NCBI GenBank assembly: GCA_900321965.1
Contig: ONYA01000021.1
Location: 1-48,553, forward strand
Origin: an uncultured Prevotellaceae bacterium
Lineage (GTDB): Bacteria > Bacteroidota > Bacteroidia > Bacteroidales > Bacteroidaceae
DNA length: 48,553 nt
Reading direction: 5' to 3'
Part shown: positions 15,160 through 24,247 of the stretch, in pieces
Layout: every line of letters begins with the position of its first letter
Position numbering within the stretch: position 1 is the first letter of the stretch
Notes under the pieces: model-generated
Database searches by the model: none
What the model saw: only the letters and a program-made list of their open reading frames with translations
What the model was told of the DNA's origin: nothing
Made by a program: the position numbers and the translations under genes

Positions 15160-17877
15160 ATGATGACAGCAAAAGAGATCCGCGACTCGTTCAAACAGTT
15201 CTTCGAGTCGAAACAGCACGCCATTGTGCCGTCAGCACCGATGGTCATTAAGGATGACCCCACGCTGATGTTCACCAATGCCGGTATGAACCAGTGGAAG
15301 GATATTATATTAGGTACGCGTGACCCGGAGCCGCGCCGCCGTGCCGACACGCAGAAGTGCCTGCGCGTCAGCGGTAAGCACAACGACTTGGAAGAGGTGG
15401 GACACGACACGTACCACCACACAATGTTCGAGATGCTGGGCAACTGGTCGTTTGGTGACTACTTCAAGGAGGGTGCCATCGACATGGCCTGGGAGTACCT
15501 GGTCGACGTGCTGAAACTGAATCCCGAGGATCTCTACGTCACCGTCTTCGAGGGCGACGCCTCGGAGGGTCTGGAGCGCGACGACGAGGCTGCCGGCTAC
15601 TGGCTGAAGCACGTTCCCGCCGACCACATCATCAACGGCAACAAGCACGACAACTTCTGGGAGATGGGCGACACGGGACCCTGCGGTCCCTGTTCGGAGA
15701 TCCACGTCGACTCGCGTCCCGCTGAAGAGAAGAAAAACGGCAAGCCCGGCCGTGAGCTGGTGAACCAGGACGACCCGCAGGTCATCGAAATCTGGAACCT
15801 CGTCTTCATGCAGTACAACCGCAAGGCCGACGGTTCGCTGGAAAAGCTGTCGATGAACGTCATCGACACGGGTATGGGCTTCGAGCGTCTGGTGCGTATG
15901 CTGCAGGGTAAGCACTCTAACTACGACACCGACATCTTCCAGCCCATCATCAGGATGGAAGAGCAGATCAGCGGTCTGAAATACGAAGCCCCCCTGTCGT
16001 CCCCCGAGGGGGACACAAGTGTCCTGCCGCAAGGTAATGAAGCCCCCTCGGGGGCCGTAGGGGGGGCTGACGACATGGTGTCCATTGCCATGCGCGTCTG
16101 CGCCGACCACCTGCGTGCCGTTGCCTTCTCGATTGCCGACGGTCAGCTGCCGTCGAACGCCAAGGCCGGCTACGTCATCCGCCGCATCCTGCGCCGTGCC
16201 GTCCGCTACGCCTACACGTTCCTCGGACAGAAGGAGGCTTTCCTCTACAAACTGCTGCCCACACTCGTCGAGGAGATGGGCGACGCCTTCCCCGAACTGA
16301 AGGCCCAGCAGACGCTCATCGCCAAGGTGATGAAGGAGGAGGAGGACTCGTTCCTGCGTACCCTCGACAAGGGTATCTCACTGCTCGACAAGGCTATGGA
16401 GCAACTGAAGGCTGAGAACAAGACAGAGCTGAGCGGCGAACAGGCTTTCCGCCTCTTCGATACCTACGGATTCCCCCTCGACCTGACAGAGCTTATCTGC
16501 CGCGAGAACGGCTTCACGGTCAACGAGGAGCAGTTCAACGTGGAGATGCAGAAGCAGAAGGAACGCGCCCGCAATGCCGCCGCCGTCGAGAATAGCGACT
16601 GGGTCACTGTGGCCGACGGTCTGCCTGTCGGCACCGAACAGCAGTTCGTAGGTTACGACTACACCGAATACACCTGCCACATCCTGCGCTACCGCAAGGT
16701 GACCCAGAAGAAGAACGAGTTCTATGAGCTCGTCCTCGACTATACACCGTTCTACGGCGAGATGGGCGGTCAGGTGGGCGACCAGGGCGTACTCGTCTCT
16801 GAGAATGAGACCATCCAGGTCATCGACTCTAAGCGCGAGAACGGACAGACCGTCCATATCGTGAAGCAGCTGCCGAAAGACCCGACAGCTGAGTTCATGG
16901 CCTGCGTCGACACCGACAAGCGCGATGCCTCGGCTGCCAACCACACGGCAACCCACCTGCTGGACTACGCCCTGAAACAGGTGCTCGGCGACCACGTCGA
17001 GCAGAAGGGCTCGTTTGTCTCGCCTGACACGCTGCGCTTCGACTTCTCACACTTCGAGAAGGTCAGCGACGAGCAGCTGCGCCAGGTGGAGCGCATAGTG
17101 AACGACATGATCCGTCAGGACCTGCCCCGCGACGAGCATCGCGACATGCCGATGGAGGAGGCCAAGAAGTTAGGTGCCATAGCACTCTTCGGCGAGAAGT
17201 ACGGCGACAAGGTGCGCGTCATGCGCTTCGGTCCGTCGTGCGAACTCTGTGGTGGTATCCACGCCACGTCGACCGGCCGTATCGGTTTCTTCAAGATTGT
17301 CTCCGAAAGTTCTGTGGCTGCCGGCATCCGCCGTATCGAGGCCAAGACAGGCCGCGAGTGCGAGGAGCTGCTCTACCACATCGAGGACACGCTGAAGGCC
17401 ATCAAGTCGTTCTTCGTGGGTGCCAAGGACCTGGAAGCCGTCATCCGCAAGTACATCGAGGAGCACGACACGATGAAGAAGGAGATAGAGTCGTTCCAGG
17501 CTCAGGCCGTGGAGCGCTACGCCAAGCAGCTGGTGGAGAAGGCCCGCGACATCAATGGCGTGAAGGTTGTCACGGCCGTGATGCCCTTGGAGCCTGCCGC
17601 CGCCAAGGACTTAGCCTTCAAGATCCGTGCCGCCGTCGAGGGTACGTTGCTCTGCGTCCTCGGCACGAAGCATCAGGACAAACCCCAGCTCACCATCATG
17701 ATGAGTGACGACATGGTCAGCGACCACGGTCTGAACGCCGGACAGATGGTGCGCGAGGCCGCCAAGCTCATTCAGGGCGGCGGCGGCGGACAGCCCCACT
17801 TCGCCCAGGCTGGCGGTAAGAATGCCGACGGCCTCAGCGCTGCCGTCGACAAGGTCATAGAACTGGCAAAACTGTAA
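15160..17877 (+). CDS. alaS: Alanyl-tRNA synthetase
   Basis: A 905-residue class II synthetase that charges tRNA-Ala and edits mischarged Ser or Gly. Seen in order: the catalytic domain from [17 protein letters not shown] with [11 protein letters not shown], motif 2 region [30 protein letters not shown] and motif 3 DTGMGFERL; the tRNA-recognition domain with [19 protein letters not shown]; the editing domain with zinc ligands NHTATHLL and CELCGGIHA; and the C-Ala domain ending [16 protein letters not shown]. Residues about 276-304, between the catalytic and tRNA domains, are an extra loop encoded by a GC-rich palindrome (15985-16070). An ATG at 15163 is an equally possible start. Confidence 0.97.
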   Translation: MMTAKEIRDSFKQFFESKQHAIVPSAPMVIKDDPTLMFTNAGMNQWKDIILGTRDPEPRRRADTQKCLRVSGKHNDLEEVGHDTYHHTMFEMLGNWSFGDYFKEGAIDMAWEYLVDVLKLNPEDLYVTVFEGDASEGLERDDEAAGYWLKHVPADHIINGNKHDNFWEMGDTGPCGPCSEIHVDSRPAEEKKNGKPGRELVNQDDPQVIEIWNLVFMQYNRKADGSLEKLSMNVIDTGMGFERLVRMLQGKHSNYDTDIFQPIIRMEEQISGLKYEAPLSSPEGDTSVLPQGNEAPSGAVGGADDMVSIAMRVCADHLRAVAFSIADGQLPSNAKAGYVIRRILRRAVRYAYTFLGQKEAFLYKLLPTLVEEMGDAFPELKAQQTLIAKVMKEEEDSFLRTLDKGISLLDKAMEQLKAENKTELSGEQAFRLFDTYGFPLDLTELICRENGFTVNEEQFNVEMQKQKERARNAAAVENSDWVTVADGLPVGTEQQFVGYDYTEYTCHILRYRKVTQKKNEFYELVLDYTPFYGEMGGQVGDQGVLVSENETIQVIDSKRENGQTVHIVKQLPKDPTAEFMACVDTDKRDASAANHTATHLLDYALKQVLGDHVEQKGSFVSPDTLRFDFSHFEKVSDEQLRQVERIVNDMIRQDLPRDEHRDMPMEEAKKLGAIALFGEKYGDKVRVMRFGPSCELCGGIHATSTGRIGFFKIVSESSVAAGIRRIEAKTGRECEELLYHIEDTLKAIKSFFVGAKDLEAVIRKYIEEHDTMKKEIESFQAQAVERYAKQLVEKARDINGVKVVTAVMPLEPAAAKDLAFKIRAAVEGTLLCVLGTKHQDKPQLTIMMSDDMVSDHGLNAGQMVREAAKLIQGGGGGQPHFAQAGGKNADGLSAAVDKVIELAKL
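15985..16070. repeat. In-frame GC-rich palindromic insertion in alaS
   Basis: agccccccct near the left end pairs with agggggggct at the right end, with inner pairs cccccgaggggg and acacaagtgt. It encodes [15 protein letters not shown] and [12 protein letters not shown] at residues about 276-304. Related AlaS proteins normally have a short loop here, leading straight to [11 protein letters not shown]. The composition (C and G runs) is unlike the flanks. Confidence 0.75.
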
Positions 17878-17892
17878 ATACAGGATAAGCAG

Positions 17893-17961
17893 AAAGACAA
17901 CCTAAACAACAAAGGCAACAGTCTGCAGACACAAGTTGTCTTAGTTGTATAGGTTGTCTTT
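17893..17961. terminator. Inverted repeat between alaS and the phosphopantetheinyl transferase
   Basis: aaagacaacctaaacaac... pairs with ...gttgtataggttgtcttt over about 27 bases with few mismatches around a 13-base loop, followed by tctt. It could terminate alaS. The arms consist of loosely repeated acaac units, like other palindromes in this window. Confidence 0.6.
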
Positions 17962-17972
17962 CTTAATCATAT

Positions 17973-18554
17973 ATGGTATATATCGACGAACATATTGACG
18001 ACTTCGACCTGCAGGCGGCACTTGCCGAACTGTCGGAACAGCGGCGCCAGCAGGCGTTGCGCTTCAGGTTTGAGCACGGCCAGCGGACGTGTGCCTTAGC
18101 CTATCTCCTGCTGAGGAGGGCACTGCGCGAAGAGTTCGGCATCGACGAACAGCCGTTGTTCGATTACGGTGAACACGGCAAACCGGTGCTGGTGGGCCAT
18201 CCCGACATCCACTTCAACCTGAGCCACTGCCGCGAGGCGGTGGCCTGTGTGGTGAGCCGCCGTCCCGTAGGCATCGACGTGGAGTCGGTAAGCCACTATA
18301 AGGAGTCGGTAGCGCGTTATACGATGAACGACGAGGAACTCGCGATGATCGAGGCGGCCGAGCGGCCCGAGGCGGCATTCATCCGACTGTGGACCATGAA
18401 GGAGGCACGGCTGAAACTGACGGGCGAGGGCATCACCGACGACCTGAAGACGGCGCTGGCCGACAGTTCACGCTACCGCTTCACAACGACGGAAAGACTG
18501 ACACACAACTACATCTACACGGTATGCGAGGAGAAAGAATCATACGATTTGTAA
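17973..18554 (+). CDS. 4'-phosphopantetheinyl transferase (Sfp type)
   Basis: A 193-residue enzyme that would move the phosphopantetheine arm of CoA onto a carrier-protein serine. The family motifs are present: FNLSHCREAVACVV (about residues 75-88), VGIDVESV (about 95, Mg-binding Asp and Glu) and WTMKEARLKLTGEG (about 139-152, the W-x-x-K-E-A motif). The size suits the short Sfp/HetI class. It overlaps the next gene by 31 bases, so the two are probably co-translated. The partner carrier protein is not in the window. Confidence 0.88.
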   Translation: MVYIDEHIDDFDLQAALAELSEQRRQQALRFRFEHGQRTCALAYLLLRRALREEFGIDEQPLFDYGEHGKPVLVGHPDIHFNLSHCREAVACVVSRRPVGIDVESVSHYKESVARYTMNDEELAMIEAAERPEAAFIRLWTMKEARLKLTGEGITDDLKTALADSSRYRFTTTERLTHNYIYTVCEEKESYDL

Positions 18555-19495
18555 AAGACTGGACCTTACCAGTGGCCATGGGAGCGGGAGCACTGCTCTA
18601 CCTGCTGTTTGCCTTCACCCCGCAGTTAGACGACATGGCGACGGCAATGGGACCGTTCTTCGCCACGATTCTCCCGCTGTTTATGTTCCTCATCCTGTTT
18701 GTGACGTTCTGCAAGGTGGATTTCCGCCAGCTGCGTCCCGTGGCGTGGCACGGGTGGGTGGCACTGTTTCAGGTGCTGTTCATCGGTGTGCTGATGGCTC
18801 TGATGCTCATGCCGTCGGGCGAACCGTCGGCACAGGCGAAGGTCTTGATGGAGGCACTGCTGATGTGCTGCATATCGCCCTGCGCGACGGCAGCAGCGGT
18901 GGTGACACAGAAACTTGGCGGCTCATTGGAGCAGATGACGACGTACACCTTCCTGTCGAACTTCCTGACGGTGCTGCTGGCGCCGGTCTGTTTCCCGCTG
19001 ATAGAGAAGGGAGCCGACATCACGTTCTTAGCGGCGTTTACTAAGATTCTGCACGAGGTATTCCTGGTGCTGGTCGTGCCGATGCTGCTGGCCTACGTTG
19101 TGAAGCACCATATAAAAGGACTGCACCGCCGTATCGTGGCCGTGCGCGACCTGTCATACTACCTCTGGGCCTGTTCGCTGATGATTGTGACAGGCACGAC
19201 GGTAAAGAATATCGTGCATGCCGAGGTCTCCGTCTGGCTGCTGTCGGCCATCGCCCTGCTGGGGCTGCTCATCTGCGTCGTACAGTTTGCCGTAGGCCGT
19301 TTCATCGGTCATTATTTCAACCATACACAAGAGGCCGGCCAGGCCTTGGGCCAGAAGAACACCGCCTTTGCCATCTGGCTCTCCTCAGCCTATCTGAACC
19401 CGCTCAGTTCAGTAGGTCCCGGCTGCTACATCCTCTGGCAGAATATCGTGAACTCTGTGGAGATTTGGCAGTACAGGAAGAAGGCAACTCCTTAG
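18524..19495 (+). CDS. Bile acid:sodium symporter (BASS) family transporter
   Basis: A 323-residue membrane protein with about nine hydrophobic helices (for example FFATILPLFMFLILFVTFC and VFLVLVVPMLLAYVV). The conserved BASS core appears as CISPCATAAAVVTQKLGGS (about residues 112-130) and GQKNTAFAIWLSSAYLNPLS (about 281-300). The start ATGCGAGGAG at 18524 sits inside the end of the preceding gene; the longer upstream frame is a shadow of that gene. The substrate is unknown: BASS members carry bile acids, pantothenate or keto acids. Coupling to a phosphopantetheinyl transferase makes a pantothenate-like substrate worth testing, but nothing in the sequence proves it. Confidence 0.8.
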   Translation: MRGERIIRFVKDWTLPVAMGAGALLYLLFAFTPQLDDMATAMGPFFATILPLFMFLILFVTFCKVDFRQLRPVAWHGWVALFQVLFIGVLMALMLMPSGEPSAQAKVLMEALLMCCISPCATAAAVVTQKLGGSLEQMTTYTFLSNFLTVLLAPVCFPLIEKGADITFLAAFTKILHEVFLVLVVPMLLAYVVKHHIKGLHRRIVAVRDLSYYLWACSLMIVTGTTVKNIVHAEVSVWLLSAIALLGLLICVVQFAVGRFIGHYFNHTQEAGQALGQKNTAFAIWLSSAYLNPLSSVGPGCYILWQNIVNSVEIWQYRKKATP

Positions 19496-19576
19496 TTATT
19501 CTCAACAATGACTGTAAAGTTTCGCACTTTCAGATGATTTTCCAAGAAAAAAGTTGGATGATTGGAAAATAATCCT

Positions 19577-19584
19577 TATCTTTG
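19577..19584 (+). promoter_or_regulatory. Promoter -7 element for the DUF4332 gene
   Basis: TATCTTTG, about 54 bases before the ATG at 19638. Confidence 0.6.
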
Positions 19585-19637
19585 CAGTCAAACAATGAAG
19601 AAATCCTGAGTTATTAACTAAAAACCAATTAAGCATT

Positions 19638-20045
19638 ATGGATTACAAGATTATCGACATCGAGGGCGTAGGCGAGGTGTACGCTGAGAAACTCATCGCA
19701 GCAGGTATCAACAAGGTCAGCGAACTGTTGGAGAAGTGCGCCGCCCCCAAGGGACGTAAGGAACTGGCTGAGGCTACGGGCATCTCTGAGAAGCTCATCC
19801 TGAAGTGGACGAACCATGCCGACCTGTTCCGCATCAACGGCGTTGGCCCGCAGTTTGCTGAGCTGCTTGAGGCTGCTGGCGTCGACACCGTCAAGGAGTT
19901 CCGCCACCGCGTAGCCGAGAACCTGCATCCGAAGCTGGCTGAGGTGAACGAGCAGAAGAACATCTGCAACCGCGTGCCCGTCGTGAGCGAGATTCAGAAG
20001 ATGATTGACCAGGCCAAGGAGCTTGAGCCGAAAGTCACTTACTAA
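19638..20045 (+). CDS. DUF4332 helix-hairpin-helix protein
   Basis: A 135-residue soluble protein made of two helix-hairpin-helix-like units: IEGVGEVYAEKLIAAGI (about residues 8-24) and INGVGPQFAELLEAAGV (about 66-82). These match the DUF4332 family, whose HhH units resemble DNA-binding modules, though no function is established. The length is typical. It has its own promoter and ends convergently with the helicase gene, overlapping by 4 bases. Confidence 0.8.
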   Translation: MDYKIIDIEGVGEVYAEKLIAAGINKVSELLEKCAAPKGRKELAEATGISEKLILKWTNHADLFRINGVGPQFAELLEAAGVDTVKEFRHRVAENLHPKLAEVNEQKNICNRVPVVSEIQKMIDQAKELEPKVTY

Positions 20046-21505
20046 TCCTCTTCCACCTGTGTTCCTGGCCAATTGACCAGGAACAATTTTTCTGTAGCGC
20101 GCGTAAAAGCGGTATAGAGCCAGTGCAGATAGTCGCTGTTCAGCATGTCGTCGGTCATATAGCCCTGGTCGATATAGACGTGCTGCCACTGTCCGCCCTG
20201 TGCCTTATGGCAGGTGACGGCGTAGGCAAACTTCACCTGCAGGGCGTTATAGTAACGGTCTTCCTTGATTTTCTTCATGCGGTCGGCCTTCAGGGGAATG
20301 TCGGCATAATCTTCTTGCACCCGTTCATAAAGCTGCTGTTGCTGCTCACGCGTCAGGGCGGGTGCTTCTGCCGTCAGCGTGTCGAGCAGGGTCGTGGCCG
20401 TCAGTTCGTAGTCGTCGTAGTCGGGGAAGGTCATCGTCACCTCGGCAAAGCGGAACCCATACTGCTCATGAATGTTACGCACCCGCTGCACAACAGCCAC
20501 GTCGCCATTGGCAATGAACTCAATCCCGCTGCTATTCTCCTTATTCTTTACTCCTTCCTCCTTACTCCAATAATAATTATTCTTCACAATCATCAGGCGG
20601 TCGCCGCGACACAACTCGTCCTCGCGGTCGAGAACGGTATTGCGGATGCCCTGATTATAGATATTGGCCCGCTTGTTGCTGCGGGTGATGACGATGGTGT
20701 CGTCAGCACCCGCACGACTGTAGCTGGTGGCCAACGACTCTATCAACTCGTCGCCGGGAACAATCCGTATGTCGTCAAAGTTGCGGAGACGAATCTGCGG
20801 CATCAGTATTCTCTCTCCTCTCTCCTCTCTCCTCTCTCCTCTAAATTCTCTCCTCTCTCCTCTAAATTCTCTCCCCTCTCCTCTAATTCTCGTCGCATTA
20901 AACAGGATGCCCGACTCCTGCGACTGTCGCAGCACCTCGTTCAGGTCGGCCTCAAAAACGGTCATGCCATAGCAACGCAGCACGGAGGCCTGCAGCGCCG
21001 GACTCTCCTGCTCGCCAACAGGCGGCAGCTGGGCACGGTCGCCAATAAGCAACAGACGGCAGTTGCGGTCGTTATAGACGAAACGCATCAGGTCGTCGAG
21101 CAACGGGGTATCGCCATTGGCTATCATCGATGCCTCGTCAACGATGAACAGCGTATCGTGGGCACCATTGAAGTTCAAGTCGAAACCACCCTCCAAGGAC
21201 TTCTGACGGTAGATACGGCGATGGATGGTGTAGGCCGGACAGCCAGCATAGAGCGAGAACACTTTGGCAGCACGACCTGTAGGCGCCATCAGCACCAGTT
21301 TCTGCTTCAGCGCCATCATACCACGGACGATAGCAGCGGCCAACGTCGTCTTGCCCGTGCCTGCCGACCCGCGCAATACCATGATAGCCTGACTGTCGCG
21401 ACAGGTCATAAAGTCGGCAAACACACGCACCGCCTCAGCCTGTTCCGCCGTCGGCGTCAGACGAAATGACTGTAAAATGCGATATTTTAGCTCATCGCCT
21501 ATCAT
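20042..21505 (-). CDS. RecD-like SF1B DNA helicase
   Basis: A 487-residue superfamily 1 helicase of the RecD/Dda type. Motifs: Q-like LTPTAEQAEAV; Walker A LRGSAGTGKTTLAAAIV (about residues 44-60); motif II LFIVDEASMI (about 118); motif III LLLIGDRAQLPPVG (about 153); motif V/VI VTCHKAQGGQWQHVYID and LHWLYTAFTRATEKL near the C-terminus. It would unwind DNA 5' to 3' in repair. Two low-complexity tracts sit between domains: RGEGREFRGERREFRGERRE (about 205-232; 20809-20890) and SKEEGVKNKENSS (about 311-324; 20533-20572). Its promoter TATCTTTG lies at minus strand 21544-21537, back to back with that of DUF3822. Confidence 0.88.
   Translation of the reverse strand: MIGDELKYRILQSFRLTPTAEQAEAVRVFADFMTCRDSQAIMVLRGSAGTGKTTLAAAIVRGMMALKQKLVLMAPTGRAAKVFSLYAGCPAYTIHRRIYRQKSLEGGFDLNFNGAHDTLFIVDEASMIANGDTPLLDDLMRFVYNDRNCRLLLIGDRAQLPPVGEQESPALQASVLRCYGMTVFEADLNEVLRQSQESGILFNATRIRGEGREFRGERREFRGERREERGERILMPQIRLRNFDDIRIVPGDELIESLATSYSRAGADDTIVITRSNKRANIYNQGIRNTVLDREDELCRGDRLMIVKNNYYWSKEEGVKNKENSSGIEFIANGDVAVVQRVRNIHEQYGFRFAEVTMTFPDYDDYELTATTLLDTLTAEAPALTREQQQQLYERVQEDYADIPLKADRMKKIKEDRYYNALQVKFAYAVTCHKAQGGQWQHVYIDQGYMTDDMLNSDYLHWLYTAFTRATEKLFLVNWPGTQVEED
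20809..20890. repeat. In-frame ctctcct heptamer tract in the helicase gene
   Basis: About 11 units of ctctcct with ctaaatt variants. On the coding strand this reads as alternating RGERREE/RGERREF. The tract contains no stop in the frame used. The same unit recurs in queE at 24470-24508. Confidence 0.8.
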
Positions 21506-21522
21506 TATTCAGAATAATTTAT

Positions 21523-21544
21523 TATCTTTGCAGCGGCAAAGATA
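21523..21544. promoter_or_regulatory. Back-to-back promoters for DUF3822 and the helicase
   Basis: TATCTTTG at plus 21523-21530 and TATCTTTG at minus 21544-21537 are only 6 bases apart and point away from each other, so polymerases at the two sites would likely exclude each other. Confidence 0.6.
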
Positions 21545-21554
21545 CGAAAAATAA

Positions 21555-22358
21555 ATGATAAACCAAAGAAAAGGGCGGATTATCATCCGCATCGGACAGC
21601 GCCACCTGTCGTTCTCGGCCTTAGATCCCATGCAGGCCGATGACCCCGTCACCTACGAGCCGTATGTGATGAAGAGCGGCATCTCGCTGTCTGCCAACCT
21701 ACGTGAAGCACTCGGCGAAGCCGACCTCATGCAACTGGGGTACAAGAAGGCACTGGCACTGATTGACACACCGACACTGCTCATCCCCGTCGAGCAGTTT
21801 GAGGAAGACAACGTCGAGACGATGTATCTCCACGCTTTCCCCCGCAAGGAGACGGGCATGGTGCTCTTCAACGTGCTGTCTGACTTGAACGCCGTCGCCG
21901 CCTTCGCCATCAGCAAGGACCTGAACACCGTCTTGCGCGACAACTTCATCGACGTCCAGATGATGCCCGTCATGTCACCGGTCTGGCGACATCTGCACCA
22001 CCGGTCGTTCACGGGCAACCGCAACAAGGTGTACGGCTATTTCCACGACCGCAAGCTCGACATCTTCTCGTTCCATCAGAACAGGTTTAAGTTCTGTAAC
22101 CAGTTTGAGGCTTCACGTCCACAGGATGCCCTTTATTTCCTGCTTTACGTCTGGAAGCAGCTGATGCTCGACAGCGAGACCGACGAGATGCACCTGGCAG
22201 GTACATTCAGCGAGATGCCGGAACTGGCCAGCGAACTGCGGAAATACGTTCAGAAAGTGTATGTCATCAATCCCTCGGCAGAGTTCAACCGTGCACCGGC
22301 AACGAAAATCAAGGATATGCCATTCGACCTGATGACACTGATTACGAAAGGCAGGTGA
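21555..22358 (+). CDS. DUF3822 family protein
   Basis: A 267-residue soluble protein that matches DUF3822, a Bacteroidota family with an actin/hexokinase-like look (duplicated beta-rich halves, IIIRIGQRHLSFSAL at the start). Its function is not established. It lies 12 bases before rsmD, an arrangement I believe is common in this phylum, so a link to ribosome assembly is possible but unproven. The promoter is TATCTTTG at 21523-21530. Confidence 0.75.
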   Translation: MINQRKGRIIIRIGQRHLSFSALDPMQADDPVTYEPYVMKSGISLSANLREALGEADLMQLGYKKALALIDTPTLLIPVEQFEEDNVETMYLHAFPRKETGMVLFNVLSDLNAVAAFAISKDLNTVLRDNFIDVQMMPVMSPVWRHLHHRSFTGNRNKVYGYFHDRKLDIFSFHQNRFKFCNQFEASRPQDALYFLLYVWKQLMLDSETDEMHLAGTFSEMPELASELRKYVQKVYVINPSAEFNRAPATKIKDMPFDLMTLITKGR

Positions 22359-22370
22359 TAAGTAAAAGGT

Positions 22371-22946
22371 ATGAGGATTATTACCGGAATATACAAGGGA
22401 CGGCATTTCGATATTCCCCGCTCGTTCAAGGCCCGCCCGACGACGGACTTTGCCAAGGAGAATATCTTCAACGTGCTGACGGGCTACATCGACTTCGACG
22501 GAGCCACGGCGCTCGACCTCTTCTCGGGCACGGGCAGCATCACGCTCGAGTTGTTGTCACGCGGCTGTAGCCATGTGGTCAGCATCGAGCAAGACCGCGA
22601 CCACCACCGCTTCATCTGCGACTGTGTGAAGAAGCTGGGTACTGATGCCTGCATACCGTTGAGGGGCGATGTCTTCCGCTTTGTCAAAAGCTGCAAGCAG
22701 CAGTTCGACTTCATCTTTGCCGACCCGCCATACGCCCTGAAAGAACTACCCCAGATTCCCGACCTTGTGCTGGAGAAAGGCCTGCTGGCACCCGACGGTG
22801 TCTTTGTCTTCGAACATGGCAAAGACCACGACTTCTCTCAGCATCCCTGCTTCCGCGAGCACCGTGCTTACGGTAGCGTCAACTTCAGCATCTTCACATC
22901 AGCGGCGCTAACAGCCGAAGCAGACTCTCCGTCAGCCGAGCAATAA
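22371..22946 (+). CDS. rsmD: 16S rRNA (guanine966-N2)-methyltransferase RsmD
   Basis: A 191-residue Rossmann methyltransferase. The N-terminus RIITGIYKGRHFDIP and RPTTDFAKENIFNVL are typical of RsmD. The SAM-binding motif is ALDLFSGTGSITLELLSRG (about residues 48-66) and the catalytic motif is FADPPY (about 115-120). It methylates G966 of 16S rRNA during small-subunit assembly. The last 18 codons overlap the end of the convergent cardiolipin synthase gene by 53 bases; RsmD homologues usually end near FSIFT, so the extra tail SAALTAEADSPSAEQ looks like an extension into the neighbour. Confidence 0.92.
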   Translation: MRIITGIYKGRHFDIPRSFKARPTTDFAKENIFNVLTGYIDFDGATALDLFSGTGSITLELLSRGCSHVVSIEQDRDHHRFICDCVKKLGTDACIPLRGDVFRFVKSCKQQFDFIFADPPYALKELPQIPDLVLEKGLLAPDGVFVFEHGKDHDFSQHPCFREHRAYGSVNFSIFTSAALTAEADSPSAEQ

Positions 22947-24246
22947 ATGTCGGACGGCTATACCGACGCAGCTCCTTCAATGGTACCGACTGTTCTTCGT
23001 CGGCGATGAAAAGCTGTTTGATGGCCATGGCCGTCTCATGACCATAGAAGAAGACATTTGCCTCGAAATTGTTCTCGAACGAACGGAAATCGACGTTTGT
23101 CGAGCCACAGGTACTAATGGTGTCGTCGCACACCATCAGCTTGGAGTGCAGGAAGCCCGCCGTATAGAATTTCACACGGATGCCAGTCTTCTGCACCTCA
23201 CGCAGGTAGCTGCGACCAGCCCACTCCACAAACCACGAATCGTTCTCCTTAGGTACTAAAATGCGAACGTCGACACCTGCCGACGCAGCCGTCTTCAACG
23301 CGAAAAGCACCGATTCCGTAGGCAGGAAATAAGGTGTTTCGATATACACATACTGCTTGGCACCTATAATGGTGCGCACATAGTCCTGCATAATCTCCGG
23401 CTGCGGCGAGTCGGGACCGCTGGTGACCATCTGCATAGAGCTAAGAGATGAGGAAGAAGCGGTGAGAGTCGAAGGATAATACTTACGGTCGTTAATCAGG
23501 GTGCGGTCAACGAAATACCAGTCAATAAGGAAGGCACGCTGTAGGGCATGAACCTCCGTGCCCGTCACCTTAACCATCGTATCGCGCCAGGGTTGTGTCT
23601 TTGTTCCCTTGACATAGCGCAGGGCGATATTCATACCACCGACAAAGCCAACCCTGCCGTCGATGACCACCAACTTACGGTGGTTGCGGTAGTTCACCTT
23701 ACTGGTGAACGACGGAAAGCGCACGGGCAGAAACGGCACCACCTCGATACCTTCCTCACGCATCCGCTCGAAGAAGCGGTGAGGCACGCGCCAACAACCT
23801 ACGTCATCGTAGATGACACGCACCTTGACCCCCTGCCGTGCCTTGTCTATCAGAGCGTCAGCCACGAGATTACCCAAAGGGTCGTTCTCGAAGATATACA
23901 TATTGATATGAATATGGTCTGTAGCTGAAGCTATGGAATGCAACAAAACGGGAAAGAACTGATAGCCGTCGGTATAGGTCTCGATATGCGATGCCTCGTA
24001 TGGCACGGCATCAAGCATCGAACGTTTCGACAGCTCGTTTAACGAACGTCGGCTGACAAGCCGCTTCTTACGGGTGTTGACGCCAAAGAACAGGTAGAGG
24101 ATGAAGCCAACGACAGGAACGAACCAGATGACCAGCGCCCATGCCATCGTCTTCGCCGGCTGGCGGTTGTCCATCACCACATGGATGATGGTCAGCGCAG
24201 CGACGACGTAATAGACGGCGGCCAGTATGAGGTTCAGTTCGTGCAT
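22894..24246 (-). CDS. Cardiolipin synthase (phospholipase D family)
   Basis: A 450-residue membrane enzyme with two N-terminal transmembrane helices (LILAAVYYVVAALTIIHVVM; MAWALVIWFVPVVGFILYLF), a short basic linker, and two HKD active sites: NHRKLVVIDGRVGFVGG (about residues 198-214) and LHSKLMVCDDTISTCGS (about 369-385). It would join two phosphatidylglycerols into cardiolipin at the inner membrane. It is the last gene of a minus-strand run that begins with the acetylesterase; one base separates it from queE. Residues about 258-266 (TASSSSLSS) are low-complexity at a spot where homologues have a short loop. Confidence 0.9.
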   Translation of the reverse strand: MHELNLILAAVYYVVAALTIIHVVMDNRQPAKTMAWALVIWFVPVVGFILYLFFGVNTRKKRLVSRRSLNELSKRSMLDAVPYEASHIETYTDGYQFFPVLLHSIASATDHIHINMYIFENDPLGNLVADALIDKARQGVKVRVIYDDVGCWRVPHRFFERMREEGIEVVPFLPVRFPSFTSKVNYRNHRKLVVIDGRVGFVGGMNIALRYVKGTKTQPWRDTMVKVTGTEVHALQRAFLIDWYFVDRTLINDRKYYPSTLTASSSSLSSMQMVTSGPDSPQPEIMQDYVRTIIGAKQYVYIETPYFLPTESVLFALKTAASAGVDVRILVPKENDSWFVEWAGRSYLREVQKTGIRVKFYTAGFLHSKLMVCDDTISTCGSTNVDFRSFENNFEANVFFYGHETAMAIKQLFIADEEQSVPLKELRRYSRPTFIARLTESLLRLLAPLM

Positions 24247-24247
24247 A

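Noticed and set aside
20123-21469. 448-codon frame opposite the helicase
   Set aside because: It is a long antisense shadow. The minus strand carries all helicase motifs, and the shadow shows no domain.
23440-23472. Another in-frame repeat insertion in cardiolipin synthase
   Set aside because: The stretch encodes a Ser-rich TASSSSLSS, but no clear 7-base unit or palindrome could be made out, so it is only noted as low complexity.
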